Positions 53,793-61,909 of a stretch of 64,000 nt of DNA are shown here, piece after piece (position 1 is the stretch's first letter; each line of letters starts with the position of its first letter). Under the pieces are notes generated by a model. The model was given only the letters and a program-made list of their open reading frames with translations, ran no database searches and had not been told where the DNA came from. The position numbers and the translations under genes are program-made. The DNA is from Paraburkholderia hiiakae (lineage in GTDB: Bacteria > Pseudomonadota > Gammaproteobacteria > Burkholderiales > Burkholderiaceae): assembly GCF_904848665.1 (NCBI RefSeq), contig NZ_CAJHCQ010000026.1:51751-115750 (forward strand), in the 5' to 3' direction.

Positions 53793-54628
53793 CGCTTGGG
53801 CCTCAGCAGGTCGTCGAGCCCGTCGCCGATCAGCGTGAACGTCATGCCGATATAGACGATCGCAAGCCCGGGGAACACGGAAATCCACCAGCCGTCCTGA
53901 ATGAAGGTGCGGCCTTCCGAAATCATGATGCCAAGCTCGGGTGTGGGCGGCTGGATGCCGAGCCCGAGAAAACCGAGCGACGTGACGGCGAGAATCGTCA
54001 GGACGACATCGGACATCATGAACACGATGGCGGGCGTAATCACGTTGGGCAGCACGTGGCGCAGCATGATGCGCGCGTGGCTGTAGCCGAGCACGCGCAC
54101 GGCCTGCGTGTATTCGAGGCGGCGCACGAGCAGCACCTCGCCGCGCACGATGCGCGCGAACGAAATCCACACCACGAGCGAGAACGCCAGGTACATGTTG
54201 CCCGTGCCGGGCCCGAGCGCGCCCACGATGCTGATGACGAGCACGTAGAACGGAAACGCCCAGAGAATATCGACGAGCCGCATGATCACGCGATCGACCC
54301 AGCCGCCGAAGTAGCCCGATACGAGGCCGATCGCCGTGCCGATCACGAAGGGCAGCGCCACGCAAATCGCCACGACCACGAGATCGGTGCGCAACGCCGC
54401 CAGCACGCGCGCGAGGACGTCGCGGCCAAGCTCGTCGGTGCCGAGCAGACTGCCCGCGCCGGGCGCCTGCAGCGACTGGCCGAGATCGACGGCGAGCGGG
54501 TCATGCGCGACGAGCGAGGGGCCGAACAGCGCCGCAAGCACGAGCACGGCCAGCATGGCGAGGCCCACTTGCAGGCTGCGGCCACGCGTGGCGCGGCGCG
54601 CGAAACGAAAAGTAGCGGCGAGCATCAT
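53789..54628 (-). CDS. Oligopeptide ABC transporter permease (OppC/DppC type)
   Basis: 279 residues from ATG 54628; the next codon is also ATG. An N-terminal OppC_N-type segment (GLAMLAVLVLAALFGPSLVAHDPLAVDLGQ) is followed by GTDELGRDVLARVLAA, the conserved periplasmic motif, and the EAA loop EYTQAVRVLGYSHARIMLRHVLPNVI. Five or six membrane spans. It pairs with the OppB-type permease. Confidence 0.93.
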   Translation of the reverse strand: MMLAATFRFARRATRGRSLQVGLAMLAVLVLAALFGPSLVAHDPLAVDLGQSLQAPGAGSLLGTDELGRDVLARVLAALRTDLVVVAICVALPFVIGTAIGLVSGYFGGWVDRVIMRLVDILWAFPFYVLVISIVGALGPGTGNMYLAFSLVVWISFARIVRGEVLLVRRLEYTQAVRVLGYSHARIMLRHVLPNVITPAIVFMMSDVVLTILAVTSLGFLGLGIQPPTPELGIMISEGRTFIQDGWWISVFPGLAIVYIGMTFTLIGDGLDDLLRPKR

Positions 54629-55566
54629 GACAGGCTCACGCGCGGATCGATCAGCGAGTACGCGACGTCCGCCAGCAGGTTGATGATGACCACGAGCACC
54701 GCGAACACGACGGTCAGGCCCTGCACCATCGGGTAGTCGCGCGTGCCGATCGAGGAGACGAGCAGCGAGCCCAGGCCCGGAATGCCGAACACGGTCTCGA
54801 TCACGACGGTGCCGCCGATCACCCAGCTCGTGTGCACGGCGAGTACCGAGATCGTCGACATGAGCGAATTGCGGAACACGTGCTTCCACAGCACGGTGGC
54901 GTTGCGCAAGCCTTTGGCGCGCGCCGTGTCGACGAAATCCGCGCCGAGCACCGCGATCACCGAGCTGCGCAGTGACTTGATGGTGAGCGCGGCGGTGCCG
55001 AGCGCGATCACGACGGAGGGCAGCACGAGGTGCCAGAGGTGGCTCAACCAGCCTTCGCCATAGCCCGATACGGGAAAGAGCGGCCACTGGATCGAGAGCA
55101 GCAGCACGAGCAGGATACCGAGCCAGAACGGCGGCATGGAGAGCGCGACCACGAACACGAGTTTCACGCCGTGATCGAAGGCACTGCCACGTTTGAGCGC
55201 CGTGAGCATCGCCAGTGGCACGGTGAGCGCGAGCGCCATCAGCGTGCTCGCGCCCACGAGCGCGAGCGTGGGCCCGAGCCGCGTGAGGATGAGTGGTGCG
55301 ACGGCGCTGCGATAGGCGATCGACTGGCCGAAGCTGCCGCGCAGGATATCCGCGAGAAACTGCAGATACTGCTGCCACAGCGGCCGGTCGAGGCCCAGTT
55401 GCGCGGTGAGGTTGGCGATGTCGGCCGCGGTGCCGCGGCTGCCGAGCATGAGCGTGGCGGGGTCGCCGGGCAGCGCGCGCAGCAGCAGGAACGCGATCAC
55501 CGTGATACCGAGCAGCACCGGCACCAGCTGGATCACGCGCGACATGCAGAATGCGACGAGTTTCAT
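54625..55566 (-). CDS. Oligopeptide ABC transporter permease (OppB/DppB type)
   Basis: 313 residues. The N-terminus ends in LRALPGDPATLMLGSRGTA, the hallmark of OppB/DppB. Six membrane spans; the EAA loop DFVDTARAKGLRNATVLWKHVFRNSLM is present, followed by VIETVFGIPGLGSLLVSS. It overlaps the OppC gene by four bases and starts 43 bases after the binding-protein gene. Confidence 0.93.
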   Translation of the reverse strand: MKLVAFCMSRVIQLVPVLLGITVIAFLLLRALPGDPATLMLGSRGTAADIANLTAQLGLDRPLWQQYLQFLADILRGSFGQSIAYRSAVAPLILTRLGPTLALVGASTLMALALTVPLAMLTALKRGSAFDHGVKLVFVVALSMPPFWLGILLVLLLSIQWPLFPVSGYGEGWLSHLWHLVLPSVVIALGTAALTIKSLRSSVIAVLGADFVDTARAKGLRNATVLWKHVFRNSLMSTISVLAVHTSWVIGGTVVIETVFGIPGLGSLLVSSIGTRDYPMVQGLTVVFAVLVVIINLLADVAYSLIDPRVSLS

Positions 55567-55609
55567 GAGGTTTTCCGCTGGAGTAACGACCGTGGGCGGA
55601 CGCGGCTCA

Positions 55610-57148
55610 TCAGTGCATCACCACGTTCTTGAGCGAATAGTTCGAGGTCGGCAGTACCTCGAATCCCGTGACGCTGCGGCGGTATGCGTAGGGCTCGGTG
55701 GGCGTGTAGAGGAAGATGAACGGCGCGCCGTCGTGCACGCGCTGCTCGATCTCCTTGAACATCTTGCCGCGCGCCTCGCCGTCGGGCGTCACGCGCTCCT
55801 GCGCATAGAGTTCGTTCACGCGCTCGTCCTTCCATTGCGTATGAAATGCGTTTGCGCGCTCGGGATTGACCGCTGTGAAGCCCGTGAGCTGATCGGGGTC
55901 GATGGTGTCGCTCGTCGCGTAGCTGAGCGACATCTCATAGTTGCCGGCCTTGGTCGTGCTGAACTGCGTGCTCGCCTCGATGGTCTGCAAGTCGACCTGT
56001 ACACCGATCTGCGCCAGCTCGGCCTGCAAGGCGCTTGCCACCTGGCGCGCCACGGTGTCGCCGCCGGGCACGAGCATCGAGGTCTTGAAGCCGTTGGCGA
56101 GATTGGCCTGCGCGAGCAGCGCCTTCGCCTTCGCGACATCGTGCGGCCAGGGCTGCAACTGCGTGTTGTTGTACGCCATCACCGGCAGCGACGACGTGGC
56201 TGCGCGCCCATTACCGCGCAGAATGCCCTTGATGATGCCGCTCTTGTCCACCGCGAGGTTGAGCGCCTCGCGCACGCGCGGGTCGCCGAACGGCGGCTTC
56301 GTCGTGTTCAGCTGCACGAGGTCGATGCTGAACACGGGCGCGCTTTGCACGGCGATATTCGTGTCCTGCTTGAGACCGTCGACCTGGTTATACGGAATGC
56401 CGACAATGGCGTCGAGCTCGCCGGCCTTCAGCTTCAGCACGCGCGCGTTATCCTCGGGCACGATCTCGACGCTCGCGCCATCCACGGAAGGCTTGCCCTT
56501 TTCCCAGTAGTACGGGTTCTTCTCGAACACCTGGCGCTGGCCGCGCGCCCAGCTCTTGAGCACGAACGGCCCCGAGCCCACGGGATGATCGAAGAACGCC
56601 TGACCTTGCTGCTCCACGAGCTTCTGCGGCAGGATCGAGGCGCTGAACATGGCGAGGTTGTTGAGCATCGGCGTGAAGGGCTTGTCGAGCTTCATCACCA
56701 CCGTGTGGTCGTCCACGGCGCTGTAGCTCGTGATCGGCTTGAAGAAGCTGGCCCACGACGATTTTTCCCCGGCCGCGCGCTTGAGCGAGTACACCACGTC
56801 GGCGGCCGTCACGGGCTGGCCGTCGGAAAAGCGCGCGTCGCTGCGCAGTTTGAAGCGGAATTCCCGGCCGTCGGGCGAGACGGTCCACGACTCGGCCACG
56901 CCGGGTTCGAGCCGCTTGCCGTCGCGGCTCGGGCGCACGAGCTGGTCGTAGATCAGCAGCTCGGTCCAGATGGACGGGTTGTCGCTCGAAGCAATGGGGT
57001 CGAGCGTCAGTGCGTCGGCGCGCACGCCGAGGCGCAGCGTGGCGGCGCTGCCGTCGTGCGCGTACAGCGACGACACGAGCGCAAATCCGGCAAGGCTCGC
57101 CTTCAAGACGAGAGAAGTACGGTTCGTGACGGGCACAGGCCTCTCCAT
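55610..57148 (-). CDS. Peptide ABC transporter substrate-binding protein (SBP_bac_5)
   Basis: 512 residues from ATG 57148. A signal peptide (LVLKASLAGFALVSSLYAHDGSA) precedes ATLRLGVRADALTLDPIASSD, the standard mature start of DppA/OppA-type binding proteins. VAESWTVSPDGREFRFKLRSDARFSDGQPVTAADVVYSLKR is the family signature, and PVFSIDLVQLNTTKPPFGDPRVREALNLAVDK continues it. It binds a peptide or related ligand in the periplasm. The gene heads the operon and is divergent from a LysR gene. Confidence 0.92.
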   Translation of the reverse strand: MERPVPVTNRTSLVLKASLAGFALVSSLYAHDGSAATLRLGVRADALTLDPIASSDNPSIWTELLIYDQLVRPSRDGKRLEPGVAESWTVSPDGREFRFKLRSDARFSDGQPVTAADVVYSLKRAAGEKSSWASFFKPITSYSAVDDHTVVMKLDKPFTPMLNNLAMFSASILPQKLVEQQGQAFFDHPVGSGPFVLKSWARGQRQVFEKNPYYWEKGKPSVDGASVEIVPEDNARVLKLKAGELDAIVGIPYNQVDGLKQDTNIAVQSAPVFSIDLVQLNTTKPPFGDPRVREALNLAVDKSGIIKGILRGNGRAATSSLPVMAYNNTQLQPWPHDVAKAKALLAQANLANGFKTSMLVPGGDTVARQVASALQAELAQIGVQVDLQTIEASTQFSTTKAGNYEMSLSYATSDTIDPDQLTGFTAVNPERANAFHTQWKDERVNELYAQERVTPDGEARGKMFKEIEQRVHDGAPFIFLYTPTEPYAYRRSVTGFEVLPTSNYSLKNVVMH

Positions 57149-57218
57149 GAGTGGGAACGTATGCCCTGAGTGTCGAAGGGACAAATTTTGGCGTCAAATC
57201 ACAAGATCACCCCAATGC

Positions 57219-57233
57219 ATAACCTTGTGTTAT
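57219..57233. promoter_or_regulatory. LysR-type operator (ATAAC-N5-GTTAT)
   Basis: ATAAC (57219-57223), CTTGT, GTTAT (57229-57233) is a perfect dyad with T-N11-A spacing. It lies in the 117-base gap between the binding-protein gene and the divergent lysR, 33 bases before the lysR start and 71 from the binding-protein start. Confidence 0.6.
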
Positions 57234-57265
57234 ACGTTGCGGACTCAACGAGAGGGAAATGCGCC

Positions 57266-58132
57266 ATGCGCCTGCGCCATATCGAGGTGTTCCATGCGAT
57301 CCGGCAGACCGGCTCGATCAGCCAGGCCGCGAAGCTGCTGGGCGTCACGCAGCCGGCCGCGAGCAAGGTGTTGCAGCACGCCGAACGCACGCTGGGCTTC
57401 AAGCTGTTCGAGCGCGTGAAGGGGCGCCTCTATCCCACCGTCGAGGCCGATATTCTTTACGTCGAAGTGGACCGGCTGCAACAGGGCCTCGACCAGCTCA
57501 AGGCGCTCGCCGTGAACCTGCGGCGCTATCCCGAAGGGCGGCTGCATGTGGGCTGCCTGCCCAGCATGGGCCTCTCGATCCTGCCGCGCGTGATACGCGC
57601 GTTTCGCGAACGCTATCCTTCCGTGACCTGCGAGGTCGAGACCAATCATCTCGACGCGCTGGTTTCAGGGCTGCGCAGCCGCCAGCTCGATCTTGCGGTG
57701 ATTTACGGCGAGGAGACCTTTCCGGATCTGCGTTCGCAGCCGCTCGGCGAATGCGAGCTGGTGTATCTGGGGCCGCAGGCCGGCGCGGATTTCGCGCTGG
57801 AGTCGCTGCATGGAGAGGACCTGATCGGCATCGTCGCCAACGACAGCATCGGGCGCATCATCGCGGGGCGCTTCGCGCAGCTCGGCGTGAAGCCGAAGCC
57901 GCAGATCGAGGTGCAAACCTATTACGTGGCGTGCGCGATGGCGGCGGAGGGCTGCGGCGCGACCATCGTCGACGAGATCACGGCCCGCAGCATGCAGCGC
58001 GAGGGCCTGCACATCCGCCGCGTGCGACCCGCGATGACGGTGCCGCTCGCGGTGCTCACGCACGAGCGCAATGTGATACGCGGCTTCTATGACGGCTTTA
58101 CGGCACTCGTGAAGGAGGCGGTGGGCCGATAG
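57266..58132 (+). CDS. LysR family regulator of the peptide transporter operon
   Basis: 288 residues from ATG 57266, GAGAGGGAA upstream. DNA-binding region MRLRHIEVFHAIRQTGSISQAAKLLGVTQPAASKVLQHAERTLGFKLFERVKGRLYPT; the effector domain follows (GRLHVGCLPSMGLSILPRVIRAFRERYP...). The HxEVFHAIxxTGSIxxAA start is shared with LysR proteins that control amino-acid or opine uptake. It is divergent from the peptide-binding-protein gene; the shared dyad suggests direct control. Confidence 0.9.
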   Translation: MRLRHIEVFHAIRQTGSISQAAKLLGVTQPAASKVLQHAERTLGFKLFERVKGRLYPTVEADILYVEVDRLQQGLDQLKALAVNLRRYPEGRLHVGCLPSMGLSILPRVIRAFRERYPSVTCEVETNHLDALVSGLRSRQLDLAVIYGEETFPDLRSQPLGECELVYLGPQAGADFALESLHGEDLIGIVANDSIGRIIAGRFAQLGVKPKPQIEVQTYYVACAMAAEGCGATIVDEITARSMQREGLHIRRVRPAMTVPLAVLTHERNVIRGFYDGFTALVKEAVGR

Positions 58133-58725
58133 CAAACACGGCTAACAACAATGGTCACATTCCCGATGCGGGCGGACATATTCGGCTGACGCAGGGTGAC
58201 GCAAAACCATGAGTCGTGGAATCAATGATGCGCTTTTAGCGTAAACAGGTAGCCAGGTGATAAGCATAAAATAAGGAGGATACCTTATAAAAATAACAAA
58301 TCCGCATTCCATACGGCAAGCGCAGTAGCCTCTTGAGGCCGGGCCTCGCAAGATCGAACTTCAGATTCGATGCGTCAACTCGACGCCTCCTTACCTTTTC
58401 TCAGATCCGGCGTGTTGCAATGCAAGCACGGGAATGCACGGATCAAAAACACGCGCCGAATTGAGTTTCTGACCTATCCTCGGATAGATGGCAGGTTGAA
58501 TCGTTCGTGCGCCAATCGTATTCCATAATGTTCATCAGTTATCCGCATTATGGGATGACGCATCGCCGGCCACCACGTGCCCAACGTCGCTAGTCGATGA
58601 AGGCGAAGATCATTAGCAAACAGGCTGTATGAATTGGCAGAATCGAAATGAAGGATTCATGCAAACGCCATGAGCAGTGCTCAGCGGAGGGCGCGCAGGA
58701 CAAGATGACTTTCATGGAGCAAGTG
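58133..58725. other. Intergenic region, lower GC
   Basis: 593 bases without a convincing gene. ATAAGG-AGGATA-CCTTAT near 58272-58289 is an exact small dyad flanked by A runs. A second, clearer dyad is at 58523-58553. A 69-codon minus-strand frame at 58142-58351 was not accepted. Confidence 0.35.
58523..58553. repeat. Inverted repeat CCATAATG-N15-CATTATGG
   Basis: CCATAATG (58523-58530) and CATTATGG (58546-58553) are exact inverted copies in a region with no gene, about 170 bases before the next start codon. It could be an operator of the downstream envelope-protein genes. Confidence 0.5.
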
Positions 58726-59103
58726 ATGGCTATCAAACCACGTTGGCGAACGCTGTTAGCACTGAGTCTTCTGCCTCTGTCAATAATGGGCAATGTCGCG
58801 CACGCGCAGAGCATACCCATTGTCACGGGGCAGCAGTGGATGGCGTCGTCGGAAGAGGCGAAAAAGGCATATCTCGTCGGCATCTCCAATCTGCTCGACA
58901 TCGAGCGTGCCTACGTCGGCAATAGCGCGAGCAGCAACGATATCGCGCAACGCTTTGGAAAAGGCATGCAGGGCCAGACGCTCGACACCGTGCGTCAAGG
59001 GCTGGACAGCTATTACGCCGCAAATCCCACGATGATCCAGCATCCGGTGATTGAAACCCTCTGGTTTCAAATGGTCTTGCCCGGTCTGAACAAGAACCAG
59101 TGA
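58726..59103 (+). CDS. Secreted protein of unknown function
   Basis: 125 residues from ATG 58726, chosen because GGAGCAAGTG lies directly before it; Met codons at 58705 and 58714 are alternatives. The signal peptide MAIKPRWRTLLALSLLPLSIMGNVAHA is cleaved before QSIPIVTGQQWMASSEEAKKAYLVGISNLLDIERAY. The mature domain is a small helical domain with WMASSEEAKKAYLVGI near its start, as in the Rap1a/Tai-like fold of some secreted bacterial proteins; this link is tentative. It is followed by a glycine-zipper lipoprotein gene. Confidence 0.75.
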   Translation: MAIKPRWRTLLALSLLPLSIMGNVAHAQSIPIVTGQQWMASSEEAKKAYLVGISNLLDIERAYVGNSASSNDIAQRFGKGMQGQTLDTVRQGLDSYYAANPTMIQHPVIETLWFQMVLPGLNKNQ

Positions 59104-59114
59104 GGATGTCGATC

Positions 59115-59336
59115 ATGAAACGATTAGGATGGTTCGTAAGCATGGGAACCCTGGTTGCCATCATCGGCTGCACGGATATGACCCCTCGACAACAGGGAAC
59201 GATGAGCGGTGCGGCAATCGGTGCCGCCGGCGGTGCGGGCATTGCGGCGATCGCCGGTGGCGATGCGTGGACGGGCGCCCTTATCGGCGGTGCCGCGGGC
59301 GGCGTGGCCGGCAATATTCGCGGTGGCCGTCAGTAA
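59115..59336 (+). CDS. Glycine-zipper (YMGG-like) lipoprotein
   Basis: 73 residues from ATG 59115, with GAGG nine bases upstream; ATG 59106 is an alternative. The signal sequence ends in a lipobox AIIGC, after which MTPRQQGTMSGAAIGAAGGAGIAAIAGGDAWTGALIGGAAGGVAG forms repeated GxxxG zippers. Such proteins insert in or associate with the outer membrane. It lies 11 bases after the preceding secreted-protein gene and is likely cotranscribed. Confidence 0.82.
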   Translation: MKRLGWFVSMGTLVAIIGCTDMTPRQQGTMSGAAIGAAGGAGIAAIAGGDAWTGALIGGAAGGVAGNIRGGRQ

Positions 59337-59475
59337 GCCTGGCGGCTCGGTTGGGAGGCCGTTTCCCTATCGTGTTGGCGCTCACGGCACCAGTAGGCGC
59401 GTGAGTTCCAACACGCGCCTTTCGGCAAAGGGCTTGTCGATCGTGATTTGCTGCAGCAATCCTGGACAGAAATTC

Positions 59476-60030
59476 ATGTTAGGCAACCTCGCGCACATTC
59501 TGGACGCTGTCACGCGAACCGGGGGCGTCTCCACGGGTTTGCGCCGTGCCGTAGTAGTGGCTGCGGCTGCGTTGATGCTGGCAGGTTGCGCCCAGCCCTG
59601 GCAGCAATTTCATGGTGGCGAGGATCAATCCGCGATCATCGCGCGGATGGGACAGCCGCGTGAAATTCACGAACTGCCGGATGGTGGCCGTCGGCTCATG
59701 TGGCCGACGCAGCCGATGGGCACGACAAACGTCGTCGCCGATATCAATGCGGCGGGCAAGATTGTGAATGTGCGCCAGGCGCTGCAGCTTAGCGAGTTCA
59801 ATCAGGCGCAGATCGGCAAATGGACTCGCGATGACGTGCGGGCGAATTTTGGGCCTCCTGCGGAAAGCGGATTCTTCCGTCGCACACAACGCGAAGTCTG
59901 GTCATATCGCTACATGGAAAACAACATCACGCCCATGATGTTTCATTTCTCGTTCGACACCAACGGTGTGCTGCGTGAAGTGCAGCGAACCCCGGACACC
60001 ACTCGTGACCGGAATCTCCGACGATTCTAA
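59476..60030 (+). CDS. Lipoprotein with BamE/SmpA-like repeats
   Basis: 184 residues from ATG 59476; the start is uncertain because the signal sequence (RRAVVVAAAALMLAGC, lipobox LAGC) begins about 22 residues in. The mature protein has two similar modules: SAIIARMGQPREIHELPDGGRRLMWPTQPMG and TRDDVRANFGPPAESGFFRRTQREVWSYRYMEN, each resembling the BamE/SmpA/OmlA fold with its small-molecule-like GxPxx core. It is probably attached to the outer membrane inner face. Function unknown. Confidence 0.75.
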   Translation: MLGNLAHILDAVTRTGGVSTGLRRAVVVAAAALMLAGCAQPWQQFHGGEDQSAIIARMGQPREIHELPDGGRRLMWPTQPMGTTNVVADINAAGKIVNVRQALQLSEFNQAQIGKWTRDDVRANFGPPAESGFFRRTQREVWSYRYMENNITPMMFHFSFDTNGVLREVQRTPDTTRDRNLRRF

Positions 60031-60086
60031 TTTTTTCACGATCCGGCGCAGGTGAATCTCGTGACGCAGGATGCTCAAAATCGAGG

Positions 60087-60296
60087 CTAGCGCCGTCCAC
60101 TGCGGCCCCATACATAGCGCACCCACCGCTGCCACCGGCTTTGCGGCGGAGCGGGTGAGTTGTGTGCAGCCTGCGCTTCGCGGTCGCGTTGGACGGACTT
60201 CTGCACCTGTTCGTGAATATGTCGCAACGTCATGCCGCCTGGGCCCTTCAGTTTATCGGGATCCGAAGCAGGATCGAGTTCAGGATCGTCTGTCAT
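60087..60296 (-). CDS. Small hydrophilic hypothetical protein
   Basis: 69 residues from ATG 60296: MTDDPELDPASDPDKLKGPGG then MTLRHIHEQVQKSVQRDREAQ and a C-terminal WQRWVRYVWGRSGRR. Trp/Arg-rich end, acidic start. There is no strong ribosome site. The composition looks like a real small protein, but I do not recognise it. Confidence 0.45.
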   Translation of the reverse strand: MTDDPELDPASDPDKLKGPGGMTLRHIHEQVQKSVQRDREAQAAHNSPAPPQSRWQRWVRYVWGRSGRR

Positions 60297-60460
60297 GGGA
60301 GTCGCTTGTTTCTGACGCGGCGACTTGATCTTGCTACAGATACGCAGTCGCAGCAAGCATGTGGGCGCGGCGTAGTCCACTCTGCGTGAAGGCACGATCG
60401 CGACACGTGACACGAGCATCGTTGAAAATTCATACGGAATCCAAACAATAGGATTATTTG

Positions 60461-61375
60461 CTAACTCGTACTCGTCAAAGCAACGATAAAGTCAAGAAAT
60501 GCCCTTGTTTTGGCCGGCGTGTGGTGCCGCGATGGATGGTACGCATAGAGCGGGAAGCGCTCATCCGGCCAGTCCGGGAACAGATTGACAAGCCGCCCCT
60601 CCCGAATGAGAGGCTCCGCTCCGAGCAGTAGCATCTGCGCGACGCCGGAGCCCGCCAGACACGCGTTGAGGAGTGCGCTCGGATCATTCACCGTAAGCCG
60701 TCCATTCGTCTCGACAACAAGCTTTTTGCGCTTGCGATGAAACTCCCACGGATACGGCTTTCCGGTTTCCGGGTTCCGGAATTCTAGACACCTGTGGACG
60801 CCGTGCCCCAGTTCTTGAGGCTCCGCCGGACGCCCCCGGCGAGCGAGGTACGAGGGCGCTGCGACTGTGACCACTGCGGTGTCCAGAAGCTTTCGCGCAA
60901 TCAGACTGGATGAGCGGGGTTCGCCAAATCGCAAGGCCAGATCGAAGCCGTCCACGATGAGATCGCCGAGTTGATCTCTCGCGATGAACTCGAGTTCAAG
61001 CTCAGGATGCGCATCCATGAATTCGTCGAGCTTCGGGCCCAGAGCGACGCGCAAAAAAGCCGGATCAAGATTGATTCGCAGCTTCCCCCGCACTGTCACC
61101 CCGCCTCCTGCTGCGGCTGCGGCCGCTTCCTCCATTCCCCTCAAGTGCGGCATGACCTGCTCGTAGAACCGCCGGCCTTCTTCGGTCAGGGAAACGGCGC
61201 GGGTCGTCCGATTGAAGAGCCGTATTTTCAGCCGCTTTTCGAGTCGGGCGATGGCCCGGCTCACCCCGGGTGGCGACATACCCATCAATTCGGACGCCGC
61301 TGCGAATGTCCCGGCATCGACGACGGCAGCAAATACGCTGATACCGCTAGAGAGGTTCACGCTAGACGATGCCAT
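60461..61375 (-). CDS. LysR family transcriptional regulator
   Basis: 304 residues. The DNA-binding domain reads GISVFAAVVDAGTFAAASELMGMSPPGVSRAIARLEKRLKIRLFNRTTRAVSLTEEGRRFYEQ, the group of LysR proteins often divergent from small oxidoreductase genes. It is divergent from a DUF4148 gene, NmrA-like protein and aldo/keto reductase. A perfect dyad lies 35 bases upstream of its start. Confidence 0.92.
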   Translation of the reverse strand: MASSSVNLSSGISVFAAVVDAGTFAAASELMGMSPPGVSRAIARLEKRLKIRLFNRTTRAVSLTEEGRRFYEQVMPHLRGMEEAAAAAAGGGVTVRGKLRINLDPAFLRVALGPKLDEFMDAHPELELEFIARDQLGDLIVDGFDLALRFGEPRSSSLIARKLLDTAVVTVAAPSYLARRGRPAEPQELGHGVHRCLEFRNPETGKPYPWEFHRKRKKLVVETNGRLTVNDPSALLNACLAGSGVAQMLLLGAEPLIREGRLVNLFPDWPDERFPLYAYHPSRHHTPAKTRAFLDFIVALTSTS

Positions 61376-61409
61376 GGCACCCCCGCACAGTGCTTCAAAA
61401 ATCGCACTA

Positions 61410-61433
61410 TGACGGATTAGTAACCATCCGTCA
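61410..61433. promoter_or_regulatory. Perfect dyad operator (TGACGGAT-N8-ATCCGTCA)
   Basis: TGACGGAT (61410-61417) and ATCCGTCA (61426-61433) are exact inverted copies with an 8-base spacer. The site lies 35 bases from the lysR start and 100 bases from the divergent DUF4148 start. Likely the binding site of the adjacent LysR protein. Confidence 0.65.
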
Positions 61434-61532
61434 CCTCACAAGTGTCATTCATGTCATTTAGTTTCTCGTCGCGCTTACCCACAATGCATCCCAACAGGAC
61501 GTTTCAACTCCACGACCCAAAGGAGCATTGCC

Positions 61533-61874
61533 ATGAATACCCGTCGTCTCGCACTGGCCCTCGCAGCCGCCATCGCCTTCCCCGCCGCTGGATACGCTCA
61601 GGAATCCAGTTCGACCGTCACCCGTGCACAGGTGCGCGCGGAGCTCGTCCAACTGGAAGGCGCGGGCTACCGGCCCGGCCGCGCCAATGATCCGCATTAC
61701 CCCGCCGACGTTCAGGCCGCCGAAGCGGCTGTGGCTTCGCGCAACGATGCCGGGGCGAACGTCGACAGCGGCGTGGGCGGTACGCCCGTCGGCTCGTCCG
61801 CTTCGGGCATTCGCGTCAGCGCTGGAGCGGCTTCCGCGAACCCACTGTTCGCCTCGCTTTACGCACATCACTGA
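61533..61874 (+). CDS. DUF4148 domain secreted protein
   Basis: 113 residues, AAAGGAGCATTGCC before the ATG. The signal peptide MNTRRLALALAAAIAFPAAGYA is followed by QESSSTVTRAQVRAELVQLEGAGYRPGRANDPHYPADVQAAEAAVA, the full DUF4148 signature. Paralogue of the protein at 15034-15384, sharing the RAxVRAxLVxxExAGYxPGR and YPADxQAAEA blocks. It leads the transcript that continues into the NmrA-like gene 35 bases later. Confidence 0.9.
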   Translation: MNTRRLALALAAAIAFPAAGYAQESSSTVTRAQVRAELVQLEGAGYRPGRANDPHYPADVQAAEAAVASRNDAGANVDSGVGGTPVGSSASGIRVSAGAASANPLFASLYAHH

Positions 61875-61909
61875 TCAAAACACATCTATCCATGCAAGGA
61901 GAAACTGCA

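Noticed and set aside
58142..58351. Minus-strand 69-codon frame
   Set aside because: Cys- and Arg-rich without ribosome site or plausible fold; likely chance.
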